A stretch of 9,371 nt of DNA from Candidatus Pacearchaeota archaeon. Its GTDB lineage: Archaea > Nanobdellota > Nanobdellia > Pacearchaeales > GW2011-AR1. Below, in pieces: positions 1-5,866 of the stretch. Positions within the stretch are counted from its first letter, which is position 1. Every line of letters starts with the position of its first letter. Position numbers and translations under genes: made by a program. Location of the stretch: positions 1-9,371 of the forward strand of contig PWGL01000010.1 in the NCBI GenBank assembly GCA_003554465.1. Reading direction: 5' to 3'. A model generated the notes under the pieces. The model had not been told where the DNA came from, made no database searches, and was given only the letters and a program-made list of their open reading frames with translations.

Positions 1-1247
1 GAGGTCTGGGGTATGGTGATATAATAAAAAAAGAGGGATTGGGAAAAGTAGTTGCAGTTGCGGAACCAGTTAAAGAGAAAAGAGAAAAGGCAAAAAAGAG
101 ACACAACATCGATGAAGAGATGATTTTTAAAAGTGGTGAGGAAGCATTAAAGCAAGATAAAATTGCAGATGCTGCAATAATTGCTACTCCAGATAACACT
201 CATTATGATTTTGCCATAAAGGCTGTTAGGAAAAGGTATCATGTTTTGCTAGAAAAACCAATGGCAACAACAGTAAAACAGTGTGCCGGACTAATAAGTA
301 CTCAAGAGAAGCCTGCTGAAGTTTTTTCTATATGTTATATAATGAGATATACTCCTTTATTCCAAAGAATTAAAAAAATTTTAAAATCTGGGAAATTGGG
401 GGAAATTCAAAATATAGATTTATTGGAAGAGGTAAGCAATTGGCATTTCTCCCACTCATATGTAAGAGGAAATTGGAGAAGAAAAATAAATACCGGTCCC
501 ATCATCTTAACCAAAAGTTGCCATGATATGGACTTGCTGACATGGCTAGCCAATTCTAAAGTTGATACTATTGAGTCTAGAGGATCGTTGGACTATTTCA
601 AAGAAGAAAATGCTCCTGAAAAATCTACTACAAAATGTTTGACATGTAAAGTTAAAAAATGCCCTTATGATGCAAAAAAACTATATCTAGAAGATAAAAA
701 AGAAAAAGTGGAGTGGCCAGCTAGTGTTATATCTCATGACCACACTAAGAAATCTAGAAAGAAAGCGCTTGATAGAGAACAATACGGAAAGTGTGTCTGG
801 AAAAGTGACAATACCGTTAACGATAACCAGGATGTTATTGTGGAATTTTCTAACGGGATTCATGCAAATTTTAGGATGAGATATGGAGGAGATGACCTAA
901 ATAGAGAGATAAGAATATATTGTGATAAAGGTAAGATAGAGGGAAATTTTAAAGACGGAGAGATAATAGTTACAAAATATATTCCTAGTTTTAAAAGAAG
1001 AAAAAGAAGAAAGATAAAATTTGAAAAATTGAAAGGGCACGGTGGTGGAGATGACAGAATAATGAAAAATTTCTACCATGCAATTAAGCATAACAATCCG
1101 AAGAAAAACCTTAGTAAGGGAAAAACATCCTTACAAAGTCATTTGATGGCTTTTGCGGCAGCCAAATCGGCTGAAGAAAATAGAAAAGTAAACTTTAAGA
1201 GATTCATAGATAGATTTAGTAACCATCGAGATGTTTTGTCTTATTAA
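1..1247 (+). CDS. Gfo/Idh/MocA-family NAD(P)-dependent oxidoreductase (5' partial)
   Basis: This family oxidises or reduces sugars, inositols and related polyols with NAD(P)H in the cytoplasm; the substrate here cannot be read from sequence. The frame is open to the left window edge (codons start at base 3). The residues before the TTG at 39 read GLGYGDIIKKEG, which is the family's glycine-rich nucleotide loop, so TTG-39 is not the true start and the first residues lie outside the window. Numbering from TTG-39: a Rossmann strand KVVAVAEP (3-10), IIATPDNTH (about 47-55), the EKP motif with its catalytic lysine (about 72-74), and an HDMD motif (about 162-165) in the C-terminal substrate domain. 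A CxxCxxxxC cluster followed by PYDA (about 200-213), and a later GKCVW…DN stretch, match an insert seen in one subgroup of this family. The gene converges on the glycosyltransferase with a 10-bp gap. Family call secure; exact enzyme unknown. Confidence 0.9.
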   Translation, partial: GLGYGDIIKKEGLGKVVAVAEPVKEKREKAKKRHNIDEEMIFKSGEEALKQDKIADAAIIATPDNTHYDFAIKAVRKRYHVLLEKPMATTVKQCAGLISTQEKPAEVFSICYIMRYTPLFQRIKKILKSGKLGEIQNIDLLEEVSNWHFSHSYVRGNWRRKINTGPIILTKSCHDMDLLTWLANSKVDTIESRGSLDYFKEENAPEKSTTKCLTCKVKKCPYDAKKLYLEDKKEKVEWPASVISHDHTKKSRKKALDREQYGKCVWKSDNTVNDNQDVIVEFSNGIHANFRMRYGGDDLNREIRIYCDKGKIEGNFKDGEIIVTKYIPSFKRRKRRKIKFEKLKGHGGGDDRIMKNFYHAIKHNNPKKNLSKGKTSLQSHLMAFAAAKSAEENRKVNFKRFIDRFSNHRDVLSY

Positions 1248-1257
1248 AATAAAATTT

Positions 1258-2208
1258 CTATTTGTCTTTAGAGTTATTTTTATCTGCGTTTTTATTATTA
1301 TTCAAAACTTCTAAGTTCTTAAGGCTCTCTCCTGGTAACCCTTCCTTATCATTCTTACCTGTTTTTGCCTTGTATAGTTCAAGAGTTTTTTTAGCCACAC
1401 TCCCCCACTCATATTTTTTTGCTTTTTCTGCAGCTCTTCTTGCATACCTTTCTCTTAACCTAAAATTCTCTGTCAGTTCTAAAATATTTTCTGTGAAAAG
1501 ATAATTTTTCAGAGGTAAAACAACTCCTGCATCTTCTACCAATTCAGGCATGCCACCCTTATTTGAAGTTATTACCGGCTTGCCACATGCCATCGCCTCT
1601 AAAACAGTCATACCAAAAGACTCGTACCTTGAAGGTTGTATAAGCAGCATACTTTCTTGATATACTTTTGCTAAATCCTCCCTATTTAATGCATCCCTGT
1701 ACCATGTAACTCTCTCGAGATAGTCTTTATCTAGTTTTTCTAACTGTGCCTGCATTTTTTCTATGGACGGTATTTCTTTTGACAGTGCATTTTTGTTGAA
1801 AGGGCATACAAAAACAAAATTTATTTCCTTATTCTTTTTTAATGTCTGTTTAGCAATTCTTATAGCTTTATCTACCCCTTTTTCAAGACTCAATCTCCCT
1901 ACAAAAATAACTTGTTTCTTATCTTTAACTGTATTGTCCGGCTTAAATAATCCTAAATCTACCCCATTAGGTATCTTAAAAGTATCCCCTTCATCCAAAG
2001 AATAATTATCTAAAATCTCACGCTTCAAATCTTCAGATACTGCTATCACCGAGTCTGCGCATTTCATAGCGCTTTCTCTCCAGTTCTCTATACTAAAATA
2101 TCTCTTTTCTTCTTCTGTCATAAATTTTAACCTATTTTTCTCTAAGGAATGGACTGTAAAAAACCATTTAACATCTATAAAGAATTTGGTCATTAGAACT
2201 CCCGGCAT
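1258..2208 (-). CDS. GT4 glycosyltransferase, C-terminal fragment (catalytic domain)
   Basis: This is the donor-binding half of a GT-B fold, family GT4 glycosyltransferase, which moves a sugar from a nucleotide-sugar to an acceptor glycan, lipid or protein. Visible motifs are HSLEKNR (20-26), IAVSED (55-60), IPNGVD (79-84), VGRLSLEKG (93-101) and the GT4 E-x7-E signature with E186 and E194 in RYESFGMTVLEAMACGKP. A low-complexity, Asn/Lys-rich tail (about 285-316) is probably disordered. It lies in the same frame as the N-terminal fragment (2251-2595), parted by one TAA and 14 sense codons. Those 14 codons include the family-typical FDVI strand, so Met-2208 is an internal residue of the original protein. 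ATG-2208 has no adjacent Shine-Dalgarno. However, a 7-codon frame preceded by GAGG (2240-2243) starts at 2231 and ends as TAATG on this ATG, so coupled translation is conceivable. Most simply this is a pseudogene fragment. Confidence 0.85.
   Translation of the reverse strand: MPGVLMTKFFIDVKWFFTVHSLEKNRLKFMTEEEKRYFSIENWRESAMKCADSVIAVSEDLKREILDNYSLDEGDTFKIPNGVDLGLFKPDNTVKDKKQVIFVGRLSLEKGVDKAIRIAKQTLKKNKEINFVFVCPFNKNALSKEIPSIEKMQAQLEKLDKDYLERVTWYRDALNREDLAKVYQESMLLIQPSRYESFGMTVLEAMACGKPVITSNKGGMPELVEDAGVVLPLKNYLFTENILELTENFRLRERYARRAAEKAKKYEWGSVAKKTLELYKAKTGKNDKEGLPGESLKNLEVLNNNKNADKNNSKDK
1261..1302 (+). terminator. Possible T-rich terminator after the oxidoreductase
   Basis: Just after the plus-strand stop there are repeated T runs (such as TTATTTTTAT and GTTTTTATTATTATT). 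Archaeal RNA polymerase terminates on oligo-T without needing a hairpin. The stretch lies inside the end of the convergent glycosyltransferase gene, and T runs are common in this AT-rich DNA, so the call is weak. Confidence 0.25.
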
Positions 2209-2250
2209 TAAAATATTTGAACGGATGACATCAAACTTTCCTCTTGAATG

Positions 2251-2253
2251 TTA
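2251..2253 (-). other. In-frame TAA splitting the glycosyltransferase
   Basis: The minus strand reads GTT ATA GAC TAA CAT TCA AGA GGA AAG TTT, that is V-I-D-stop-H-S-R-G-K-F. The frame is the same before and after. One base change (for example TAA to GAA, AAA or CAA) would restore a single frame of about 445 codons. TAA ends other genes in this window normally, so a general reassignment of TAA is not supported. Confidence 0.85.
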
Positions 2254-2595
2254 GTCTATAACTTCATTTATAACCTCATTGTCAAATAAGACATTAGATA
2301 TTTTTTTAATTATAACAGGGTCTTTAACTTTTTTTAGGTCTTGCTTAAAGTTTATAGGGACATAGTGGACCACGTTCTTACCTTTATTAAGGTACTCTAC
2401 TTTTTTTGAAGATTTTTCACCCTTGGTAAAAACATGTACCTCACAGCCCAACTTAGCCAGCTCCCTACTTAAATAATATGCGTGAACTGCCACACCATTG
2501 TTATCCGATTTAGTGAGATAATGAGGAGTTATAAAAGCTATTTTGAAAGGTTTTTCAATTAAATTTCTAAGAAAATAAACTAGGCCCCTGAACAT
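2251..2595 (-). CDS. GT4 glycosyltransferase, N-terminal fragment ending at an in-frame TAA
   Basis: This is the acceptor-side half of the GT4 glycosyltransferase. KIAFITPHYLT (18-28) is the first strand of the GT-B fold. NNGVAVHAYYLSREL (32-46) is the N-terminal loop and helix common to GT4 enzymes, followed by LGCEVHVFT. An extra 17 residues (MFRGLVYFLRNLIEKPF), amphipathic or hydrophobic, precede the usual start. The ATG is supported by a strong GGAGGTT seven bases upstream and a TATA box near 2637. Alone the fragment lacks the donor-binding domain and the E-x7-E motif, so it should not be active. It stops at TAA 2251-2253 after …NEVINEVID, and the sequence beyond the stop continues in frame as a normal GT4 protein. 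The intact product would be about 445 residues. Confidence 0.8.
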   Translation of the reverse strand: MFRGLVYFLRNLIEKPFKIAFITPHYLTKSDNNGVAVHAYYLSRELAKLGCEVHVFTKGEKSSKKVEYLNKGKNVVHYVPINFKQDLKKVKDPVIIKKISNVLFDNEVINEVID

Positions 2596-2600
2596 TTTAT

Positions 2601-2607
2601 AACCTCC
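2601..2607 (-). promoter_or_regulatory. Strong Shine-Dalgarno of the glycosyltransferase
   Basis: GGAGGTT on the minus strand lies seven bases before the ATG at 2595. It fixes that start over a possible shorter one at KIAF, and it contrasts with the leaderless genes elsewhere in the window. Confidence 0.75.
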
Positions 2608-2632
2608 AATAATCCTTTATTGTCAAGTTCCA

Positions 2633-2641
2633 TTTATATAA
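2633..2641 (-). promoter_or_regulatory. TATA box for the glycosyltransferase
   Basis: The minus strand reads TTATATAAA. Using the 29-nt box-to-start distance seen at other genes here, transcription would start near 2612. That leaves a leader of about 17 nt that just holds the GGAGGTT ribosome site. Confidence 0.5.
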
Positions 2642-2783
2642 TGCATAATTGTATGATTTTTAAATGCTTCGAATTAGTTATTTTTGAAAAATGATTAAAG
2701 AAATTAAAAGATTGATAAAAATGGGTCTTAAAAGTTAATATCTAATTTCAGACATTTTTCCTCTCATAAACTGAATTAGTAAG

Positions 2784-2793
2784 CTTTAAATAG
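2784..2793 (+). promoter_or_regulatory. TATA box for the rimB-rimK-like pair
   Basis: CTTTAAATAG stands 58 nt before the ATG at 2842. Transcription would begin near 2814, giving a leader of about 28 nt with an AAGGA at 2833-2837. The 246-bp divergent gap 2596-2841 otherwise holds the opposite promoter at 2633-2641 and no convincing gene. Confidence 0.45.
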
Positions 2794-2841
2794 GATGTTT
2801 AAAGAGCATTATTATCCTGTCAATCTGGCAAGAAGGACAAA

Positions 2842-3183
2842 ATGAAAAACAAAACTAAGAAAAAGAAAATAGTTTTGGGGTTGGTGGAAAAAATAGAAAT
2901 AGGTGGGAAAAAGTATAAAGGTAGAGTAGACACGGGCGCAAAAAGAAGTTGTGTTTGTAAGAGTATTGCAGATGAATTAAATTTTGGGAAACCAATAAAA
3001 AAAGTAAAAACTGTTTCTGCAAACGGAAAAAGCCGTAGACCTGTAATTAAAACTAAAACAATATTGAAAGGGAAAAAAATGAAAGCTACATTTAGTATAT
3101 ATAACAGAGAAGATATGGAATACCCTGTTTTGATAGGGAGAAATATTTTAAGAAGGGGTTTTATAATAAATCCAAGAAAATGA
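2842..3183 (+). CDS. RimB/PF05618-like retropepsin-type aspartic protease
   Basis: This is a small protein of the family named 'putative ATP-dependent zinc protease' (PF05618), which is actually retropepsin-like and commonly encoded beside RimK-type ATP-grasp ligases. Seen: the aspartic-protease signature D30-T-G-A in GRVDTGAKRS, a preceding beta segment (LGLVEKIEIGGKKYKG, 13-27), and PVLIGRNIL (95-103), the retropepsin strand with the conserved Gly. The length (113 residues) fits a single half-site domain that would work as a homodimer. A lysine-rich start (MKNKTKKKK) suggests binding to an acidic substrate. The stop overlaps the ATG of the RimK-like ligase (ATGA), so the two are probably co-translated. 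In Pseudomonas, RimB acts with RimK on poly-glutamate tails of ribosomal protein S6; that this pair adds and trims glutamate tails here is inference. The start has an AAGGA at 2833-2837. Confidence 0.85.
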   Translation: MKNKTKKKKIVLGLVEKIEIGGKKYKGRVDTGAKRSCVCKSIADELNFGKPIKKVKTVSANGKSRRPVIKTKTILKGKKMKATFSIYNREDMEYPVLIGRNILRRGFIINPRK

Positions 3184-4100
3184 AAATAGGAATTATAAGT
3201 TTAGGTGGGAAAAGTAGTGATTTACTAGCTGAAAGCTGTAGAAAATATTTTGATAAGGTGGATAAGTTAGATATAAGAAAATTTAAAGTTAATCTAAACA
3301 GTACAGGTATAGGAATAAATTATAATGGTAGAGAGTTAGAAGAATATGACTGTTTATTTTTAAGAGGTAGTTTTAGATATGCGATGTTACAGAGAGCTAT
3401 AACTTCTGTTTTGAAAAATAAAGTTTATATTCCTTTCAAGCCAAAAACTTTCACCCTTGCTCATGATAAGTTTCTAACACTTGTTGAATTGCAAAAAAAC
3501 AAAATTCCCATCCCTAAAACATATTTTGCTGCAAACAAAAAATTAGCTAAAAAAATATTGAAAGACAATATCAATTATCCTGTTATTATAAAGGTTCAGG
3601 AAGGTACTCATGGAAAAGGAGTTATGGTGGCCGAGAGTTTAAAATCTGCTAAAACTATTTTAGATGTTTTAGACCAGTTTAAGGAGCCATATATAATTCA
3701 GGAATTTATTCAAACTGAAGAGACATCAGATATAAGAGCTATTATTTGTGGAAAAGAGGTAGTCGCATCATATAAAAGGCTAGCCTCAGAAGAAGAAATT
3801 AGAACAAATATTCATGCAGGCGGGAGAAGAGAAAAATATAACTTAAGCAAGAAAGAAAGAAAATTGGCGGTTAGGGCAGCTAGATCTATAAGTGCAGAGG
3901 TTTGTGGAGTCGATATTTTCCATTCAAAAACCCCTTCTGTTATAGAAATAAACCTCAGTCCTAGTCTTCACCCTGTAGAAGGTATAACAGGAATTGATAT
4001 TATGGGGAGAATCTCAAAATTTCTTTACTTAAGAACGAAGAAATTCAAGATTAGGAAGAAGAAGAAATTTGACAAGAAAGTTGGGAAGAAGAAAGATTAA
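3180..4100 (+). CDS. rimK: RimK-like ATP-grasp alpha-L-glutamate ligase
   Basis: ATP-grasp enzymes of the RimK/LysX/MptN group attach glutamate or another amino acid to a carboxylate through an acyl-phosphate. Seen: an N-terminal pre-ATP-grasp domain (1-about 95), ATP-binding K138 in YPVIIK, a glycine-rich loop EGTHGKGV (141-148), EFI (175 region) and DIRAIICGKEVVASYKR (174-190), R198xN200 with GG (204-205), GVDIF (233-237), and the metal-binding E246-I-N248 followed by SPS. All core residues are present, so it should be active. The usual SPG is SPS here. The C-terminal 20 residues are almost all Lys/Arg and use AAG far more than the body of the gene, which mostly uses AAA; this looks like a low-complexity basic tail. 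Overlap with the RimB-like protease points to a protein or peptide substrate rather than a cofactor such as F420 or methanopterin. The symbol denotes the family; the substrate is unproven. Confidence 0.88.
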   Translation: MKIGIISLGGKSSDLLAESCRKYFDKVDKLDIRKFKVNLNSTGIGINYNGRELEEYDCLFLRGSFRYAMLQRAITSVLKNKVYIPFKPKTFTLAHDKFLTLVELQKNKIPIPKTYFAANKKLAKKILKDNINYPVIIKVQEGTHGKGVMVAESLKSAKTILDVLDQFKEPYIIQEFIQTEETSDIRAIICGKEVVASYKRLASEEEIRTNIHAGGRREKYNLSKKERKLAVRAARSISAEVCGVDIFHSKTPSVIEINLSPSLHPVEGITGIDIMGRISKFLYLRTKKFKIRKKKKFDKKVGKKKD

Positions 4101-4111
4101 TTTTAAAAAGC
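4085..4111 (+). repeat. 27-bp perfect direct repeat, copy 1
   Basis: Identical to 4688-4714. It covers the last five codons and stop of the rimK-like gene plus the TTTTAAAAAGC promoter element. The second copy lies 603 bp downstream, where the GAAGAAGAAAGATTAA part is not the end of an intact gene. Confidence 0.9.
4102..4110 (+). promoter_or_regulatory. TATA box for the secreted protein gene (leaderless)
   Basis: TTTAAAAAG begins 29 nt before ATG-4131, with a purine-rich stretch directly upstream as expected for a BRE. That distance puts the transcription start on or next to the ATG; no Shine-Dalgarno is present. Confidence 0.6.
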
Positions 4112-4130
4112 TGTTGTCCCTTTTATAATT

Positions 4131-4676
4131 ATGATTAAAAAAGAAATCTTTAAAGGGGTATTAATGATCTCTCTTATTGTTATCACATTAGCTGTAACTG
4201 TTCAGGCTCAAAGAATAATTTATGTTACTACAGACGAGGAAATTTACAAACCTGGTGAAACAGCAGATATAGAATTTATGATTTTAGCTGACGAATTAGT
4301 TTCAGATTATAAATATAAAATAACTATAAGAAAAACACCTTCAGATTATTTAGGGTCTGTTCCTGGAGAAAGAACGCTTGAAGAAATAACCGGACCTCTT
4401 GACATAAAAAAAGGTGAGAACAAAACTATAAAAGAATCATGGGATATACCAGAAAATGCTGAGTCGGGATGGTATAAGGCGGTTCTGTATCCTATATCCC
4501 CAGATGGTAGACATTCAGGGGTTGCAAGCCACCTGTTTAATGTTAGTGATGAGGGTCAAAAAGAAAAAGCTATAAAAATAGAAAACATTATTTTTGAACA
4601 AGATGGAGAGTATGGTCAAGGTTTAGCAGGTTGGAATGTTGAGCCAGATAGCCCTTTTTTATATCATATTTGTTAA
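4131..4676 (+). CDS. Secreted protein with macroglobulin/Ig-like (MG2-type) domain, possibly truncated
   Basis: The product appears to be exported. A lysine-bearing N-terminus is followed by a hydrophobic stretch (8-23) and a likely cleavage after VQA (26). The mature part opens with a beta-rich region whose EEIYKPGETADIEFMI (about 36-51) resembles the 'YKPGE' strand of macroglobulin MG2-like and related extracellular domains. SGWYKAVLYPISPDG (112-126) looks like a later strand of the same fold. No enzyme motif is seen. The end is odd: after GLAGWNVEPDSP the frame closes quickly with FLYHIC, without a membrane anchor. The phased heptamer T-TTT-TTA at 4655-4661 sits four codons before the stop, and the -1 frame runs on for 27 sense codons after it, to 4744. 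The gene may therefore be frameshifted or cut at the 3' repeat. Specific function unknown. Confidence 0.7.
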   Translation: MIKKEIFKGVLMISLIVITLAVTVQAQRIIYVTTDEEIYKPGETADIEFMILADELVSDYKYKITIRKTPSDYLGSVPGERTLEEITGPLDIKKGENKTIKESWDIPENAESGWYKAVLYPISPDGRHSGVASHLFNVSDEGQKEKAIKIENIIFEQDGEYGQGLAGWNVEPDSPFLYHIC

Positions 4677-4687
4677 AAATTGTAGAA

Positions 4688-4714
4688 GAAGAAGAAAGAT
4701 TAATTTTAAAAAGC
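4688..4714 (+). repeat. 27-bp perfect direct repeat, copy 2
   Basis: A perfect match to 4085-4111, extended by one more GAA unit on its left. It supplies the TATA box of the downstream membrane protein at the same distance from ATG as copy 1. Confidence 0.9.
4705..4713 (+). promoter_or_regulatory. TATA box for the five-TM membrane protein (leaderless)
   Basis: TTTAAAAAG begins 29 nt before ATG-4734, the same distance as at 4102. There is no Shine-Dalgarno before the ATG. This supports ATG-4734 over the out-of-frame ATG at 4724. Confidence 0.6.
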
Positions 4715-4733
4715 CTCAGAACAATGAAATATC

Positions 4734-5318
4734 ATGGTAAATAACGTATTGAGTTACAATTTGCTGCCTGCACTGTCTGAAAAGCTTTATCTTGTAGATG
4801 TAGATTTTTTATGGGTAAACATTATTTTTTCAGTTATATTGGTGGCTATAGGTATATTTTTAGGTAAATTGGTCAAATATTTAGTTAACAGAGGTATAGA
4901 AAAATCTGGAATTCAAAGAACTACAAAGAAAAGTTTTATAGATTTATTACTGGGTGTAATTAAATGGAGTATCTATATACTCTTCTTTATAATTGCCTTA
5001 GATCAGTTAGGAATACCCCAATTAACAGACTGGTTAACATCAATACTAGTTGTTGTTCCGGCACTAGTTGGGGCATTGTTACTCATCAGTATGGGTTTTG
5101 CTTTGGCAACATATCTGAAAGATTTGGTTGAGGAGAGCAAAATTGAAGGGTGGGAAACTTTCTCAAAAATAGTTTTTTATTTCCTTATATATATTTTTAT
5201 GGTGTTTGCATTTAGGACAGCTTTAATTGGATATGATAGCCAGGTAATTAATATTTTAATAATTATCTTGACTGCAATAGTGGGAATAGGTGTTACTTAT
5301 AAAGAATTTAGTAGGTAA
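4734..5318 (+). CDS. Five-TM membrane protein with MscS-associated conserved TM helix (PF05552-like)
   Basis: An integral membrane protein with about five hydrophobic segments: about 26-46, 72-90, 101-127, 144-164 and 170-188. The third (PALVGALLLISMGFALATYLKDLV, residues 109-132) reads like the 'conserved TM helix' (PF05552) found repeated in small membrane proteins and next to MscS-type mechanosensitive channel domains. The Gly/Ala pattern followed by a polar YLKDLVEE is typical. The second segment is preceded by a basic amphipathic linker (QRTTKKSF). No MscS beta-domain follows, so it is not itself a full MscS channel. A role as a channel-like or membrane-stress protein is inference from the family. 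The start has a leaderless promoter. Its 3' end overlaps the convergent methyltransferase gene by 11 bp. Confidence 0.75.
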   Translation: MVNNVLSYNLLPALSEKLYLVDVDFLWVNIIFSVILVAIGIFLGKLVKYLVNRGIEKSGIQRTTKKSFIDLLLGVIKWSIYILFFIIALDQLGIPQLTDWLTSILVVVPALVGALLLISMGFALATYLKDLVEESKIEGWETFSKIVFYFLIYIFMVFAFRTALIGYDSQVINILIIILTAIVGIGVTYKEFSR

Positions 5319-5862
5319 ATTTTATTTCCCAAATTTCTAATTTTTCAAAAAAAAGATATTTCTCAGCTATTTTATTCTTTTCTAAACCTTGCTTCCCCAT
5401 AACCTTGTTTATTTTATATCTAGGAGTTAAACTAGATAGGAGCAATAATGCTCTCCCGTCTTCATTAAGATAATTTTTTAGGTCTTTTAGAAATCTCACT
5501 ATGACCTCGTCACCTTTCTCTCCTCCTGTTGTGTCTATGCCTTTATCATAACTATCAATAGGTAGGTAAGGGGGGTTAAAAACAACTAAATCAAATTTTT
5601 CATTTATTTTCTCAAATAAGTCTGAATGAATTGTTTTTACATTTTTCCTTGATTTAATATAATCTAAAGAATTTTTATCTATATCTGCAGCCAATATATT
5701 TTTTCTTTTTACTCCATTTTCTATGGCTGTTTCTGCCTGTATTCCACTTCCAGACCCCATATCTAAAATCTTAATTTTGATTTTTTTCTCATTATCATAA
5801 TTTCCAAAATACTCTTCTAAAACTTCAGAAAGAAAGTACGAATCTTCTTTGGGGCTATACAT
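5308..5862 (-). CDS. HemK2/Mtq2-like N5-glutamine methyltransferase
   Basis: A class I SAM-dependent methyltransferase of the short HemK2/Mtq2 type, whose eukaryotic and archaeal members methylate the Gln of the GGQ motif in class-1 release factor. Seen: the N-terminal YSPKEDSYFLSEVL (2-15), typical of this group ('P-x-EDS-x-L'), motif I DMGSGSG with D34, the acidic ribose-binding residue D60 in AADID, and the catalytic NPPY (96-99), which places the target glutamine amide. GGEKGDEVIVRFL (113-125) follows, as in Mtq2. At 184 residues it lacks the extra N-terminal domain of bacterial PrmC, as expected. It is the second gene of an operon, three bases after the ATG-proximal spacer following the upstream stop, so translational coupling is likely. 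Mtq2 needs the zinc protein Trm112; none is encoded in this window. The aRF1 substrate is inference. Confidence 0.85.
   Translation of the reverse strand: MYSPKEDSYFLSEVLEEYFGNYDNEKKIKIKILDMGSGSGIQAETAIENGVKRKNILAADIDKNSLDYIKSRKNVKTIHSDLFEKINEKFDLVVFNPPYLPIDSYDKGIDTTGGEKGDEVIVRFLKDLKNYLNEDGRALLLLSSLTPRYKINKVMGKQGLEKNKIAEKYLFFEKLEIWEIKFTY
5319..5346 (+). terminator. Possible T-rich terminator after the membrane protein
   Basis: ATTTTATTTCCC followed by TTTC and TAATTTTTC comes directly after the plus-strand stop. Oligo-T runs like these can end archaeal transcripts. The stretch lies antisense within the methyltransferase gene and is only weakly distinctive. Confidence 0.3.
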
Positions 5863-5866
5863 TTTG

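Noticed and set aside
39..41. TTG as the start codon of the oxidoreductase
   Set aside because: The frame is open to the window edge and the upstream residues GLGYGD form the nucleotide-binding loop, so the gene begins outside the window.
1258..2595. Reassignment of TAA as a sense codon
   Set aside because: TAA ends several intact genes here at their expected lengths (rimK-like, RNase J, methyltransferase), so a single TAA in one gene is better explained as a mutation or base error.
2691..2738. 15-codon frame (MIKEIKRLIKMGLKS) with a TATA-like TTTTTAAATG about 32 nt upstream
   Set aside because: Too short to support. The box spacing is off the 27-29 nt seen elsewhere, and AT-rich DNA yields such frames easily.
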